Part shown: positions 7,865 to 17,192 of the stretch, piece by piece
Position numbering within the stretch: the stretch's first letter is position 1
How the letters are laid out: every line of letters starts with the position of its first letter
Notes under the pieces: model-generated
The model's database searches: none
Told to the model about the DNA's origin: nothing
The model's input: the letters and a program-made list of their open reading frames with translations, nothing else
Source: an uncultured bacterium
Lineage (GTDB): Bacteria > Verrucomicrobiota > Lentisphaeria > Victivallales > UBA1829
Assembly: GCA_949292215.1 (NCBI GenBank)
Contig: CASEYW010000014.1
Coordinates: forward strand, 1 to 46,249
Direction of reading: 5' to 3'
Length of the DNA stretch: 46,249 bases
Translations under genes and position numbers: made by a program

Positions 7865-8802
7865 AAGATACGGTAATCCACAAACAGATCGTGAATGACT
7901 TCGTCTCCATGAAAGAGACGTTTCAAAAGAAGGACCGCCTGTCTGGCCAGTTCCGGGAAATCCTGTCCCGGGCAGAACTGGTCGGGCATCAGCGTTTCTG
8001 AAATTTTCCTGGTAAACCAGTGGATCAGTTCCACATCCCCGGGAATGTTCAGTCCATGCTGTTTGAGCTCCGCATAAATGCGCAGATCAGGGTCTTCCGA
8101 GGGAATAATGATCGCATCAATTCTGTTGCGTTTCACAAAGAGTCCCCAATTCTGCTGTTTGTCCGGCAGAGGAACCATTTCCAGATCCGCATGTTTCGCA
8201 ATCTGGTAAAAACAGGCTTTCCGCTCCCTCTGATTTTTGGTGGAGGAATGCAGCTCATAGTAGACAACTCTTCTGCGGTTGCCATTCAGCAGATGGTCCA
8301 CCAGAATGTCCATAACCTGACGGTCATTGGAGGATACGGAATAAATCCGGTTCAGATTGAACCCATAATCATTGATGCAGACAAGAGGAATGTTGTGAAG
8401 AGCAGCCCATTCTTTTTCCAGCGCTCCCAAATAGCAGAGAGAAATGGCACCATTGATCAGTTTTTCATTCAATCTTCCGGTCATATGCTCCGGAATGAGT
8501 TCGTATCGGAACTCCTCCCGGTCCAGATGCGCGATAAGTTCATCAATCAGGCTTGTGTTGTAGGTGCTGATTTCCGGACCGAACAGGGGAATGATAATGG
8601 CTATCACCGGCTGTTTTTCATTTACATATCCGGCATCTCTTGCTGTCTGTAAAATCCTTCTGCGGGTTTCCTCCGCCACATTGCCGGTGTTTGCCAGAGC
8701 CCGCGCCACTGTGCAATGCGCATATCCTGTCATTTCCGCAATGGTGCGGACTGTGACTTTTTTCGGTTTTCCCCGTCCGTTCTTTGGTGTATTTTCTTTC
8801 AT
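7840..8802 (-). CDS. LacI-family transcriptional regulator
   Basis: About 320 residues from ATG 8802; the frame extends to 8889 but the extra stretch has no regulator-like content. The N-terminal helix-turn-helix is KVTVRTIAEMTGYAHCTVAR followed by ALANTGNVAEETRRRILQTA, a slightly unusual version ('HCTVARAL' where most family members have 'STVSRAL'). The C-terminal part is a periplasmic-binding-protein-like effector domain (VIAIIIPLFGPEISTYN onward, IDAIIIPSEDPDLRIYAEL). It is divergent from the prepilin/GH2 cassette at 9120-14571 and probably controls it. A GGAAACGT half-site lies between them at 8940-8947. The effector is likely a sugar, but its identity cannot be read. No strong Shine-Dalgarno precedes the chosen start. 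Confidence 0.85.
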   Translation of the reverse strand: MKENTPKNGRGKPKKVTVRTIAEMTGYAHCTVARALANTGNVAEETRRRILQTARDAGYVNEKQPVIAIIIPLFGPEISTYNTSLIDELIAHLDREEFRYELIPEHMTGRLNEKLINGAISLCYLGALEKEWAALHNIPLVCINDYGFNLNRIYSVSSNDRQVMDILVDHLLNGNRRRVVYYELHSSTKNQRERKACFYQIAKHADLEMVPLPDKQQNWGLFVKRNRIDAIIIPSEDPDLRIYAELKQHGLNIPGDVELIHWFTRKISETLMPDQFCPGQDFPELARQAVLLLKRLFHGDEVIHDLFVDYRIFQSGSTRA

Positions 8803-8939
8803 TCCGGAGCTCTTGCTGAACCGCTTTCCAGCGGAAAGATCCTGAGATCGGCAATCGAATCCCACCGATGAAAACGAAGTAAAATACAATGGATTTCTGA
8901 AAAAACAATCCGATTCTCTCTTTTTCCGGAAAACTCTTC

Positions 8940-8947
8940 GGAAACGT
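8940..8947. promoter_or_regulatory. Possible LacI-type operator half-site
   Basis: GGAAACGT lies in the 317-base divergent region between the LacI gene and the prepilin-like gene. The same eight bases form half of the perfect palindrome at 15395-15406 and recur at 28755-28762 before another LacI gene. The second half is not conserved here. Confidence 0.3.
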
Positions 8948-9015
8948 GATGTTGTCTCTCCATAAAAGGTCCGGCAGGAGAGATTTTTGTCTCATTTTGT
9001 GTCATTCCCATCCTC

Positions 9016-9044
9016 TTGTCAAATCCGGTGTTTTATGATATAAT
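9016..9044 (+). promoter_or_regulatory. Sigma-70 type promoter
   Basis: TTGTCA at 9016-9021 and TATAAT at 9039-9044 are separated by exactly 17 bases. It points at the prepilin-like gene, whose ATG is 75 bases further on. The CTCTTGTCAAA context around the -35 box is repeated at the equivalent promoter at 37129. Confidence 0.75.
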
Positions 9045-9119
9045 GGTATTTAGAAAAAAGAAGCGTCGAACCACCGGAGCTGTTCCGGAATTGTTTTCAG
9101 AATAAGGAGGCGAGTCTTG

Positions 9120-9941
9120 ATGAATGCAGGGAGAAAATTCCAATTTACATTGCTGGAACTTCTGATCGTTGTGGCAATCATTGCAATTCTGATTGCTCTT
9201 CTGCTTCCTGCACTGGAGAAATCAAGATCCATGGCAAGAGGTTCGGTTTGTTTGAGCAATTTGAAGCAGATCGGACTTGCACAGGCAAGCTACAGCGGTG
9301 ACAGCGGAGATTACATTGTAACGGCAATCCGTGTAAACAAAGGTAGTGTCGGATCGGATCACCCGAATACATGGTACGGTGTACTTTCAGGGACTTCTCC
9401 GGACGGCAAAAGCTGTTCCCGCGCTTACGGTGTAAAATTCATCTCCACCTTGAAAAACGGAAATTATGACTGCGATTTTCTCTGTCCGGCGGAGCCGATG
9501 AAGGCTCAGTGGGGCAACGGTTCCAATGCAATGCGTTATACACATTACGCAGTAGGGGAAGTGGCAAAGAAGGGAAGTCCCGATGTTCCCTACTACCGGA
9601 AGCTTTCGGAGGTCACAAGACCTGTCGAAGCCATTTTTGCAGGAGATATCAAGCATCCGAATTCTCTGGCGTTGAACGGCTGGGGGGATGGGCTGAATAC
9701 GGCATTCCGTCACGGAGGTGGAAATGACTTCGGCGGAACGGGAGACCGTAGCAAGGACGGCATCTTGAACTCCTTTTCTCTCCTTACCGGAACGACCAAT
9801 CTGCTGTACATTGACGGGCATGCCGCGGCGCTGTCTCTGGCGTCTCTTCTGAAGGTGCCGACGGAAAACGGAAGAACGCTTCAGGATTTCCCTGTTTTTT
9901 TTCCTCATGCGTTTTACCGGGGATTCCGAAGCGGCAAATAA
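9120..9941 (+). CDS. Prepilin-like protein (type II pseudopilin family)
   Basis: A 273-residue protein starting at ATG 9120, nine bases after a strong AAGGAGG. The N-terminus is a short basic leader and [20 protein letters not shown], the methylation-type transmembrane helix with the conserved Glu five residues after the cleavage point. The residue before F is Q, not the usual G. The rest is a globular domain with [19 protein letters not shown] and an IDGHAAAL end, as in the H-X9-DG/DUF1559-like pseudopilins common in Planctomycetes and Lentisphaerota. It shares a transcription unit with the giant GH2-type gene that starts 88 bases downstream. A pilus- or secretion-like role at the envelope is a family inference. 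Confidence 0.88.
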   Translation: MNAGRKFQFTLLELLIVVAIIAILIALLLPALEKSRSMARGSVCLSNLKQIGLAQASYSGDSGDYIVTAIRVNKGSVGSDHPNTWYGVLSGTSPDGKSCSRAYGVKFISTLKNGNYDCDFLCPAEPMKAQWGNGSNAMRYTHYAVGEVAKKGSPDVPYYRKLSEVTRPVEAIFAGDIKHPNSLALNGWGDGLNTAFRHGGGNDFGGTGDRSKDGILNSFSLLTGTTNLLYIDGHAAALSLASLLKVPTENGRTLQDFPVFFPHAFYRGFRSGK

Positions 9942-10029
9942 ATTCGGCAGAGTATATCCCGTTCGTCCAAAAGGTTTTTTTGAAAAGCACTGAATGTTAT
10001 ACAGATAATAAAGAAATAAAGGCTTGAGA

Positions 10030-13000
10030 ATGAAACATCTTTTCCATGTATTACTGCTTGCAGCTCTTCCGCTGACGTTTGCCGGAGCAATGGAAGCATA
10101 TCTTTTCGGTCCCCGTGCTGAACTGATGATTCCGGATGAAGAAACCGACTGGGAATACGCGCTCTCCGATTCCACGGATCTCGCCAGGCTTCCGGAAAAT
10201 CTGCGCTGGTCCCCGGGGAGCAAAGGGGTAAGAGTGAAAACCGCCATGAGAGGTGCTGCCCGCTATCATGATCCTCTGTTCGACAAAAACGGGCAGTTCA
10301 AACAGAAAACCGATCTGACAAAATGGCATCGTCGAATTGTGGATGTTCCTGAAAATATGCTGAAGAATCATGCGGCGTTCTTCACGATCGCCACAGCCCG
10401 GCTGAAATTCGGTTTATTTGTCAATGGCAGATTTGCGGGATCTTCCAATCAGGCATGTCTGCCGAAGGAGATGGACGTGACTAACCTTCTGCGTCCGGGA
10501 AAAAATGAGATTGCATTTGCCATTACCGCCCATGAAGGATTGATTGATCCGAAGACGAAAGAGTGGCTGGCACCTCATTACTGCTATGGGGATCTCGCCC
10601 GCTTTGAAGGTCCGATCAAACTGGAGTTCCGTCCGTTCTGCTACATCGACGACGTTTTTGTCCGGACCTTTGTCCAGAAAAAGGAAATCGCCTTTGAGAT
10701 TACGCTGAAGAACGTTTCCGACCGGGCGGTGACGGTTCGTCCCTCAATCCGTGTGGCTCCTGAACAGGACTCCAGACGCCCGAGAATGATTGTGGAAGCC
10801 GAACCGGTCACAGTTCCGGCACGAGGAGAAAAAATCATCACGGTGCGCCGTCCGTGGACGGCTCCCCTGCTGCTGTGGGATCCCGCCGGAGCTCACTTTT
10901 ACGAGGCGGATGTTGTACTGACCAGCGAGGGTAAGGTTTCGGATGCCTTCCGCCAGAAATTCGGATTCCGCGAAATTGCAATTTCCGGACGCGACATTCT
11001 TCTCAACGGTCAGCGGATCTTTCTTGCCCGCGATTCCATCATGGGCTGTTCCGCCGATTTTGAAAAATGGAAGTACGGACGCTGGTATAAAGGGAAAAAT
11101 GCCGTCAACGCCACTCGCATGCACCTGGGGTCCCTGCCGTACTGGCTGATCGAATCCGTCGATCGTGCCGGACGTTTCCTGATTCCGGAGCTGGCTTTCA
11201 GTTTTTTCAATCAGAACAACCGTTTCCGCAAGGAGGGAGTGGAGGAATACTGCAAAGGAGTTGCGAAACTGTACCGGAATCATCCGTCGGTTATCATGTA
11301 TTCTCTTGCCAATGAGACGGTCTGGGCTGAAACCGGAGCCGAGTGGAAGGATGTCACGGAACATTACCTGAAAACGATGCGCAAGTATGCCCCGAACGCC
11401 CTCTTTCAGGCGGATGGAGACAATTCCTGGAATGGAATTCTGGATATCAACAACATCCATTACCCGGAATGGAGTGCCGGGACCATTCAGGCGCAATATC
11501 CGAATTCCGGTTTTACTCTTCCGAATGATCTCTGGTGGGTGACCCGGAAGAGCGGTTCCGTCAAAGGCGGATGGCGCACGAATCCTTTCGACTGGAGCAA
11601 ACCGGTCATCATCGGGGAGTTCTACCGTTTTGCCGATCCTTCGATTGCGGGCGACGTCCTTTATGACCACTGGCTCTGGGAGCAGGAGTCGCCCACGGCG
11701 TCCACCCCGGTTTCCTACTACAATCCCGTCGCAGAGAATCCGGCGGAGGAGGCGCTTCGCATGGTCTGCAACTATTACCGCTATGTCGGTTTCGCCGGAC
11801 TCAATCCGTGGGTGCGCGACATGAATTATGTACTGGAACATACCGTGATGGCTCCCCTTGAGTTCCAGCCGAATCTGACGGAAGGAACGACGCTGAATCG
11901 GAAAGTCGTTTTTCTGAACGACGGCGGCGCACCCGCTGATCGTATTCGATGGTATCTGCGGGCCAATGACAAATCGTTCCTGAAACAGGGCGAATGGAAG
12001 GTCAAAGTGCCTCAAGGGGAAAAGTGGGATGGAACTGTCTCCGTGACTCTGCCCGCCCTCGGCAGGCCCTATACGGCGCGGCTGATCGTCAAAGCCCTGA
12101 TGGGAACTCAGGAACAGGCGCGATTCGAACAGACGATCCATGTCATGTCCCGGAAATATGATCTCTCCGCACTGGCGGACCGGATCGCTGTGATCGGGAA
12201 CTCATTCGATGCAAAACTGACCAATCTGAATTTGCAGAAAGCACGGAAAATTGAAACATCCATTCCCGCCGGAATCAAGGTCGTTATTGTTGCTCCGGAT
12301 GCGTTCCGTCTTTCCATGGCTCCCATGCTGAATGAGTTTTTCAAAGCGGGAGGAACAGTTCTGATGATGCCGCAGAAAGAGTGGGTTCCATTCCGCGCCG
12401 AACTTCCGGAACGCGATATCAATCATGCCGCGACCCGCAGCTGGATCCGCAGCGAGGGGCATCCTGTGCTGAGGGGGCTCCAGGCAGAACAGCTGAATTG
12501 CTGGCGTGATGAAAATCTGGTTTCCGTAGGCAGTTTCCGCAAGCCGTACGAGGGCTCCTTCCGGAACATTCTGGAATGCGGCGGACGCGGCGGCATGGAA
12601 TGGACCTCTCTGGTGGAAGTCGATGTGGACAAAGGCATCTGCATTCTCAATTCCTTTCCCGTAAACAGTTCTGATCCCGCCGTTCTGAAACTGTTTGCCA
12701 ACATGATCCGCTGCGGAGTGGAACGCCGGATGGAGAACAGAATACCGATTACCCTCCTGGCAGGAAAAAATACAAGAATCGCACCTTTCCTGAAAACGAT
12801 TTTTACTGAAACCGTGGAAAAGACCAATCCGGATTCAGGGATTGTTCTGATGGATTCCTCTGCAAATCTTCCGAAAGAATCAATCCGGAAAATTCTGTCG
12901 AAGGGAGGAACGGTCTGGATTCACAATTTCACACCGGAAACACTGAAAAAACTGGAGGGAATCATTCCGAAGGATCTGCGGATTGTTCCACGGCCGAAAA

Positions 13001-14571
13001 AAATTCTGGGAGGAGTGCCGGTCGGGAATGCCGCGCTGCTGAATGGAATTGCGAATTTTGACCTCGCATGGTATCGGCCGCCAGCCAATCAGGAACAGTG
13101 GTGCCGCCCCGGAATCTACTGGCAGTGTTCCATGCAGACGTCGGAACCACCCGTCTGGTGCATGGAATCCGAAGAGAGCAGCTCCGGAATCCGGCTTCTG
13201 ACGACACCTGCTTTTCTTGCAGAAATCAGTGTCGGCGGAGGACGTCTTCTGCTGGATACGCTTCCCTGGGAAAATGCCGTAGACAAGGAACGGGAGAAAG
13301 TGATGCGGTCCATCGCGATGCTCTGCCGGAATCTGGGCGTGAATTTCCTTCCTGTCGTCAAACCGAAATTTCATTATCAGCAACTCAATCTGGGAAAATT
13401 TGCCAATATGGGCTACTGGGACCGTATCGCAGGAGATGGAAAAGGCGGATGGACCGATCAGGGACGCAATGACATGCGCATGTTCCTGATCAATCACGTC
13501 GGACGGAACAATTATGAAGAAGATGGACAGCCCACTCCTGTTCCGCTTTTCCCGGAGGAAAATCTCTTTTGCGGAATTCCATTTTATCTGACCGCGCCGA
13601 AAAAGAACGACGGAAAAGGCGTTCTGAGTTTTGGAAGTGTCATGGCTCAGAAACTGATGCGGGAAGTGAAAGGTATTCCGGTGGAAGCGGAAGCCGACCT
13701 GTTCCATGTCCTTCATGCGTCCGCCTGGATGACGGAGAAGCCCGGAACTCCTATTGCCGAATACATTCTCCATTATGCCGACGGTTCCCGGGCAACGGTT
13801 CCAGTCCGGGCGCAGTTTGACATCTGCGACTGGTGGAATTTCATTCCTGGCGCCAACTGCCAGATCGCCTGGGCAGGCAGAAATAAACAGGGTGCAGTCA
13901 ATCTTTATCTGAGTACTTTCCGGAATCCGCATCCGGACAAACGGATTCGAACTGTTGATATCCGTGCCGGGTTGACCGCCGCGCAGTATGTGGTGGTCGG
14001 CATCACCTTTGCCAAAGCTCAGAAAGCAACCACTGGAGAGCTGGTTCCCGTTCTGAAAGCCGCAATGGACTTTTCAAGGAAGGAGTTGCTTCCGGCTGTC
14101 CCCGGCTGTTATTATTCCCCGGAAATCAAATTTCAGTATTCGGAACATGGTGCCGAATTTACTGAAAAAAATGGATGTGTTGTGGTATTCCCGACCAAAA
14201 ACAATCCAATGAAGAATTTTCAGCGCAATCCCTTCGAAATTGTTCTGGAGGTAACACCTTTGAAATATCCGACTCACGGAAATGCCCGCCTCTTTGATCT
14301 CATCCAGGTCGGCTTTCAGTTCCATCCGGATAAACGGGTACATATTCTGAACATGAAGTCGAAAAACGTTCTGGAGCTGAATAAAAAAGTGCATCTCCGC
14401 TTCCGGTACGACGGCTCCCGAGTCTGGCTCTATGTGAACGGCAATCTGGATGCCGTATCAGATGCGCCGGGGATCCGATTTGCCTCCTGCGATTTTACAC
14501 ATTTCCGTTTCTGCAATGTGAATATGCGGTATCACAAAGTCGAGTTTTATGAATTGAAAGAAAAACGATGA
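10030..14571 (+). CDS. Giant secreted GH2-type glycoside hydrolase, multidomain
   Basis: About 1513 residues from ATG 10030 (a TTG six bases upstream is less likely). A signal peptide (MKHLFHVLLLAALPLTFAGA) is followed by a GH2 sugar-binding jelly roll (LFVNGRFAGSS, VTNLLRPGKNEIAFAI), an immunoglobulin-like domain, and a TIM barrel with acid/base E429 in YSLANET and nucleophile E530 in VIIGEFYRF. Next come two flavodoxin/amidotransferase-like segments (around 715-800 and 905-980; KAGGTVLMMP, SKGGTVWIHN). A module from about 1125 to 1330 is marked by GGWTDQG at 1139-1145, and a LamG-like lectin domain closes the protein. It probably cleaves beta-galactoside- or glucuronide-like bonds outside the cytoplasm. 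The substrate cannot be deduced. It follows the prepilin-like gene and answers presumably to the divergent LacI regulator. Confidence 0.85.
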   Translation: MKHLFHVLLLAALPLTFAGAMEAYLFGPRAELMIPDEETDWEYALSDSTDLARLPENLRWSPGSKGVRVKTAMRGAARYHDPLFDKNGQFKQKTDLTKWHRRIVDVPENMLKNHAAFFTIATARLKFGLFVNGRFAGSSNQACLPKEMDVTNLLRPGKNEIAFAITAHEGLIDPKTKEWLAPHYCYGDLARFEGPIKLEFRPFCYIDDVFVRTFVQKKEIAFEITLKNVSDRAVTVRPSIRVAPEQDSRRPRMIVEAEPVTVPARGEKIITVRRPWTAPLLLWDPAGAHFYEADVVLTSEGKVSDAFRQKFGFREIAISGRDILLNGQRIFLARDSIMGCSADFEKWKYGRWYKGKNAVNATRMHLGSLPYWLIESVDRAGRFLIPELAFSFFNQNNRFRKEGVEEYCKGVAKLYRNHPSVIMYSLANETVWAETGAEWKDVTEHYLKTMRKYAPNALFQADGDNSWNGILDINNIHYPEWSAGTIQAQYPNSGFTLPNDLWWVTRKSGSVKGGWRTNPFDWSKPVIIGEFYRFADPSIAGDVLYDHWLWEQESPTASTPVSYYNPVAENPAEEALRMVCNYYRYVGFAGLNPWVRDMNYVLEHTVMAPLEFQPNLTEGTTLNRKVVFLNDGGAPADRIRWYLRANDKSFLKQGEWKVKVPQGEKWDGTVSVTLPALGRPYTARLIVKALMGTQEQARFEQTIHVMSRKYDLSALADRIAVIGNSFDAKLTNLNLQKARKIETSIPAGIKVVIVAPDAFRLSMAPMLNEFFKAGGTVLMMPQKEWVPFRAELPERDINHAATRSWIRSEGHPVLRGLQAEQLNCWRDENLVSVGSFRKPYEGSFRNILECGGRGGMEWTSLVEVDVDKGICILNSFPVNSSDPAVLKLFANMIRCGVERRMENRIPITLLAGKNTRIAPFLKTIFTETVEKTNPDSGIVLMDSSANLPKESIRKILSKGGTVWIHNFTPETLKKLEGIIPKDLRIVPRPKKILGGVPVGNAALLNGIANFDLAWYRPPANQEQWCRPGIYWQCSMQTSEPPVWCMESEESSSGIRLLTTPAFLAEISVGGGRLLLDTLPWENAVDKEREKVMRSIAMLCRNLGVNFLPVVKPKFHYQQLNLGKFANMGYWDRIAGDGKGGWTDQGRNDMRMFLINHVGRNNYEEDGQPTPVPLFPEENLFCGIPFYLTAPKKNDGKGVLSFGSVMAQKLMREVKGIPVEAEADLFHVLHASAWMTEKPGTPIAEYILHYADGSRATVPVRAQFDICDWWNFIPGANCQIAWAGRNKQGAVNLYLSTFRNPHPDKRIRTVDIRAGLTAAQYVVVGITFAKAQKATTGELVPVLKAAMDFSRKELLPAVPGCYYSPEIKFQYSEHGAEFTEKNGCVVVFPTKNNPMKNFQRNPFEIVLEVTPLKYPTHGNARLFDLIQVGFQFHPDKRVHILNMKSKNVLELNKKVHLRFRYDGSRVWLYVNGNLDAVSDAPGIRFASCDFTHFRFCNVNMRYHKVEFYELKEKR

Positions 14572-15329
14572 ACTTTTCAAAGTCTGGAATTTTCATCAGA
14601 TGCTTGACCGCCAACAGCCTCTTTCCGAAAGAAAAATGCTGCTGGTCGTTCCATTCGTCTCTCAGGAAAAAGCCGGATGTCATTTTATTTTTTAGACTTC
14701 AGACGATTTCTATAAAATTCTTGTTGTTTTCTGCATCTCTTTCTGCTGTTGAATGAGAAAATGTTTGTGTTTGAAAGACAACATAAGAATTCAACAAAAC
14801 AAAATGATGAGAGAAAAAAGTGAATGCAGCAAATGATCTTGCCTGGCAGCCATGAAGAGGAGCTGCAAATATTTTTGTAATACAACTCAATATCAAATAC
14901 CAAAAATTCAGGTATCTAATTGAAACCCGGACCGCGTCATTGAATCTGTCATATTCGGCAATAAATCATTCGTATTTCTGTAAAAGCGGGTCCCATTTTG
15001 TTTGGCAGTCATACCGTGCAAGCTGGCAGTATATTCTTCCATAAAATAAAACAGCATGGAACAAAGCGATTGCAAATCGGCTAGAATTTGGATATAAGAA
15101 TCGATTGGGATTCTGTCCTCGCTTCCGGCGAATCACGGCATTCAACGGGTTCTTCGTCCAGTCTGCTTCTCCTCTGATTCACACGCAGTTCATAAACTCC
15201 GGGCAAAAAGCGGTTTCTTCTGCAGAACAACGATTTCTTCGCCGGATTTGCAAATGTACCCAGACAATCAGACGCTGTCCCGGCATCTGAAACTCCCTGC
15301 AAAAAATTCAGAAAAATTTTCCATGCCTA

Positions 15330-15358
15330 TTGACATTTCTTCCGGGATGTTGTATAAT
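15330..15358 (+). promoter_or_regulatory. Consensus sigma-70 promoter
   Basis: TTGACA (15330-15335), a 17-base spacer and TATAAT (15353-15358): both boxes are perfect. It drives the regulator/prepilin/hydrolase operon that starts at 15407. Confidence 0.85.
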
Positions 15359-15394
15359 TACAATACTGATAAGTTAAATGAAAAGTGATAAAAA

Positions 15395-15406
15395 GGAAAC
15401 GTTTCC
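15395..15406. promoter_or_regulatory. Palindromic operator overlapping the ribosome site
   Basis: GGAAACGTTTCC is a perfect 12-base palindrome with a central CG, the usual form of LacI/GalR-type operators. It lies directly before ATG 15407 and overlaps the AAAAGGA ribosome-binding sequence (15391-15397). It sits about 40 bases after the -10 box. A protein bound here would block elongation or translation, so autoregulation is likely. Whether the GntR-type protein encoded next or a LacI-type protein binds is unknown. Confidence 0.6.
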
Positions 15407-16471
15407 ATGCGCTGGAGTGCTGAAATGGATTTCATGAAAATCCGTTCCTACATTATTAATCAGATTGCCTCTCATGGAGGAGTGCCGGTAAAATTTCCTT
15501 CGTCGCGCAAACTTGCGCAGAAGTTCGGAACATCTCAGCCAACGGCATTGCGCACGATCCGGGATCTGATAGCGGACGGATATCTGGTTCCATGCAAAAA
15601 TGGAGGAACGATTTCCTGTCCGCAGGCATCGTCGGGAACACATGAATATTCTCTCTTTGGAACGGTGACGGTCCTCGGAAAACAAGCATTCATTAATAAT
15701 TATTTTATGAGATACGAGTCTGTTGTTGGACTGGACCTCCTGAACCGGGACGAAACCTATTCCATCGTTCCGCTGAAACTCGAGTCACCCTCCCTTCTGG
15801 AACAGACCGTGAAAGACAACAATCTGAAAGGTCTGATTCTCTACGATGCTGCCCCCATCATTCTCAAACAGGCGGAACAGCTTCATGCCAAAGGATTTCC
15901 GGTTGTTTCCGTGATTCGCAGGAGTGAGTTTCTCTCCTCCGCCTATACGCAGGATGACATCTTCTTCCGGGAAGTCATTCAGCATCTTCACAAAGAAGGA
16001 CGGCAGAAGATTCTGCTGACCGTACACACCAATCCGCTTCGATCCGCACTCCTGCACAAGGCTGTTGCGGACGCATGCAGAGAAAACGGCATTCGAGAAT
16101 CCGATCTGACTCTTGTAAATGAATCGGAGCCTCCGGAAACATTTGCATCACTTTTAAAGCAAACCTCTTTCGACGCCGTCATCTTTTATCCATTCAATCG
16201 GCTTCTCTACAACATGCTCGCCGATTCAACTGACTTGAAAAATCAATGCAGAATCGTTATTCAGAGCGAATCCAATCACAGAGAACTGAATTTCAGCGGT
16301 CTTGTCATAACCAATCATCTGAATCAGGCGGTTTCCCTTTTAAACGACAACCTCCTCCTTCAATGCGAGGATCCCAAAGCACCGATCGTACAAATCAGAA
16401 TTCCTTATACGTTAGCCGAATATGAAAACGGACAAAGAATTTCAACAACGAAAGAGAGGACAGGAAAATGA
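15407..16471 (+). CDS. GntR-type DNA-binding / LacI-type effector regulator
   Basis: A 354-residue chimeric regulator. Residues about 8-65 form a GntR winged helix ([16 protein letters not shown], then [20 protein letters not shown] and [12 protein letters not shown]). The remainder is a LacI/PBP-like sugar-sensing domain ([45 protein letters not shown]). This is the AraR-type arrangement. It is the first gene of an operon and its stop overlaps the next start by four bases (ATGA). The perfect palindrome over its ribosome site suggests self-control. It probably senses the sugar released by the secreted enzyme two genes on. An ATG at 15425 is an alternative start, but AAGGA at nine bases supports 15407. 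Confidence 0.85.
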   Translation: MRWSAEMDFMKIRSYIINQIASHGGVPVKFPSSRKLAQKFGTSQPTALRTIRDLIADGYLVPCKNGGTISCPQASSGTHEYSLFGTVTVLGKQAFINNYFMRYESVVGLDLLNRDETYSIVPLKLESPSLLEQTVKDNNLKGLILYDAAPIILKQAEQLHAKGFPVVSVIRRSEFLSSAYTQDDIFFREVIQHLHKEGRQKILLTVHTNPLRSALLHKAVADACRENGIRESDLTLVNESEPPETFASLLKQTSFDAVIFYPFNRLLYNMLADSTDLKNQCRIVIQSESNHRELNFSGLVITNHLNQAVSLLNDNLLLQCEDPKAPIVQIRIPYTLAEYENGQRISTTKERTGK

Positions 16472-17181
16472 GAAAAAACAGAAGGATGAAAACCCCTTGT
16501 TCTATTGTAGATTATTTTACTTTAATAGAATTGCTTGTTGTGATTGCAGTTATTGCAATATTAGTTTCGCTCCTTCTTCCGGCTTTGGCGAAAGCACGGG
16601 AAACGGCACAGCAGATCACTTGCATCAGCAATCAGAAACAGCTCGGTCTGGTTATGGTCCAGTATACCGACAGCAACGACGGCTTTCTGCCTCAGCCGGA
16701 AGGCGTTCCAGAGGACGGATATATGAAATGGCAGGCATTCTTCTACACCATGACATCCGGAGCACCCCTCCATCAGGCAAACTGGTGCTATAATACCAAA
16801 GCCGACCTCGACAATCCTCGCGTGGGATATCTCAACTGTCCATCTCAGACAAAACGTTCCACCTATCAGGATGCGTTCGGGCATTTCGCGATGAACAGCA
16901 ACATGTCCCCGGTCGAAAAAGGGACCGAAAGTCTGAGATACCGGAATATGAAAACCTGGAAAACCGTAAGTAAATTCATCGTCTTCATGGAAAAAGAGAA
17001 ACAGACCTTCGATGATCGTCCTCCCGGCTGCATCATTCCATGGAGAAGTTCAAGCCCCGACTACTGGGGAGAACGTCACAGAAATTTCTCCAACAACATT
17101 CTCTTCGGAGACGGCCATGTGCAAAACGTCCAGAGGGCCAAAGACATGGTAAGAAACCTTTTCACGTTTGATCTGAACTGA
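16468..17181 (+). CDS. Prepilin-like protein
   Basis: A 237-residue protein whose ATG overlaps the regulator stop (ATGA), with AGGAAA as ribosome site. The leader is longer (about 17 residues), followed by [20 protein letters not shown], the pseudopilin helix with Glu at +5. The residue before F is Y rather than G. The globular part has [20 protein letters not shown] and a C-terminal [17 protein letters not shown], the H-Xn-DG signature of Lentisphaerota/Planctomycete pseudopilins. It is encoded 11 bases upstream of a secreted glycosidase gene in the same operon. The leader could be shorter if ATG at codon 7 is used. Confidence 0.88.
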   Translation: MRKNRRMKTPCSIVDYFTLIELLVVIAVIAILVSLLLPALAKARETAQQITCISNQKQLGLVMVQYTDSNDGFLPQPEGVPEDGYMKWQAFFYTMTSGAPLHQANWCYNTKADLDNPRVGYLNCPSQTKRSTYQDAFGHFAMNSNMSPVEKGTESLRYRNMKTWKTVSKFIVFMEKEKQTFDDRPPGCIIPWRSSSPDYWGERHRNFSNNILFGDGHVQNVQRAKDMVRNLFTFDLN

Positions 17182-17192
17182 GCGAGGCTTTC

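Larger units (their letters stand above)
14572..15406. other. Intergenic region, 0.8 kb
   Basis: No gene I can support. The left half is AT-rich without a clear terminator. A minus-strand frame around 15081-15302 (FLPGVYELRVNQ) has protein-like pieces and could be debris of an older gene. The right end carries the promoter and operator of the GntR-type regulator, listed separately. Confidence 0.5.

Noticed and set aside
10744..12141. 465-codon open frame antisense to the GH2-type enzyme
   Set aside because: The plus strand carries the GH2 catalytic region here; the antisense product shows no domain.
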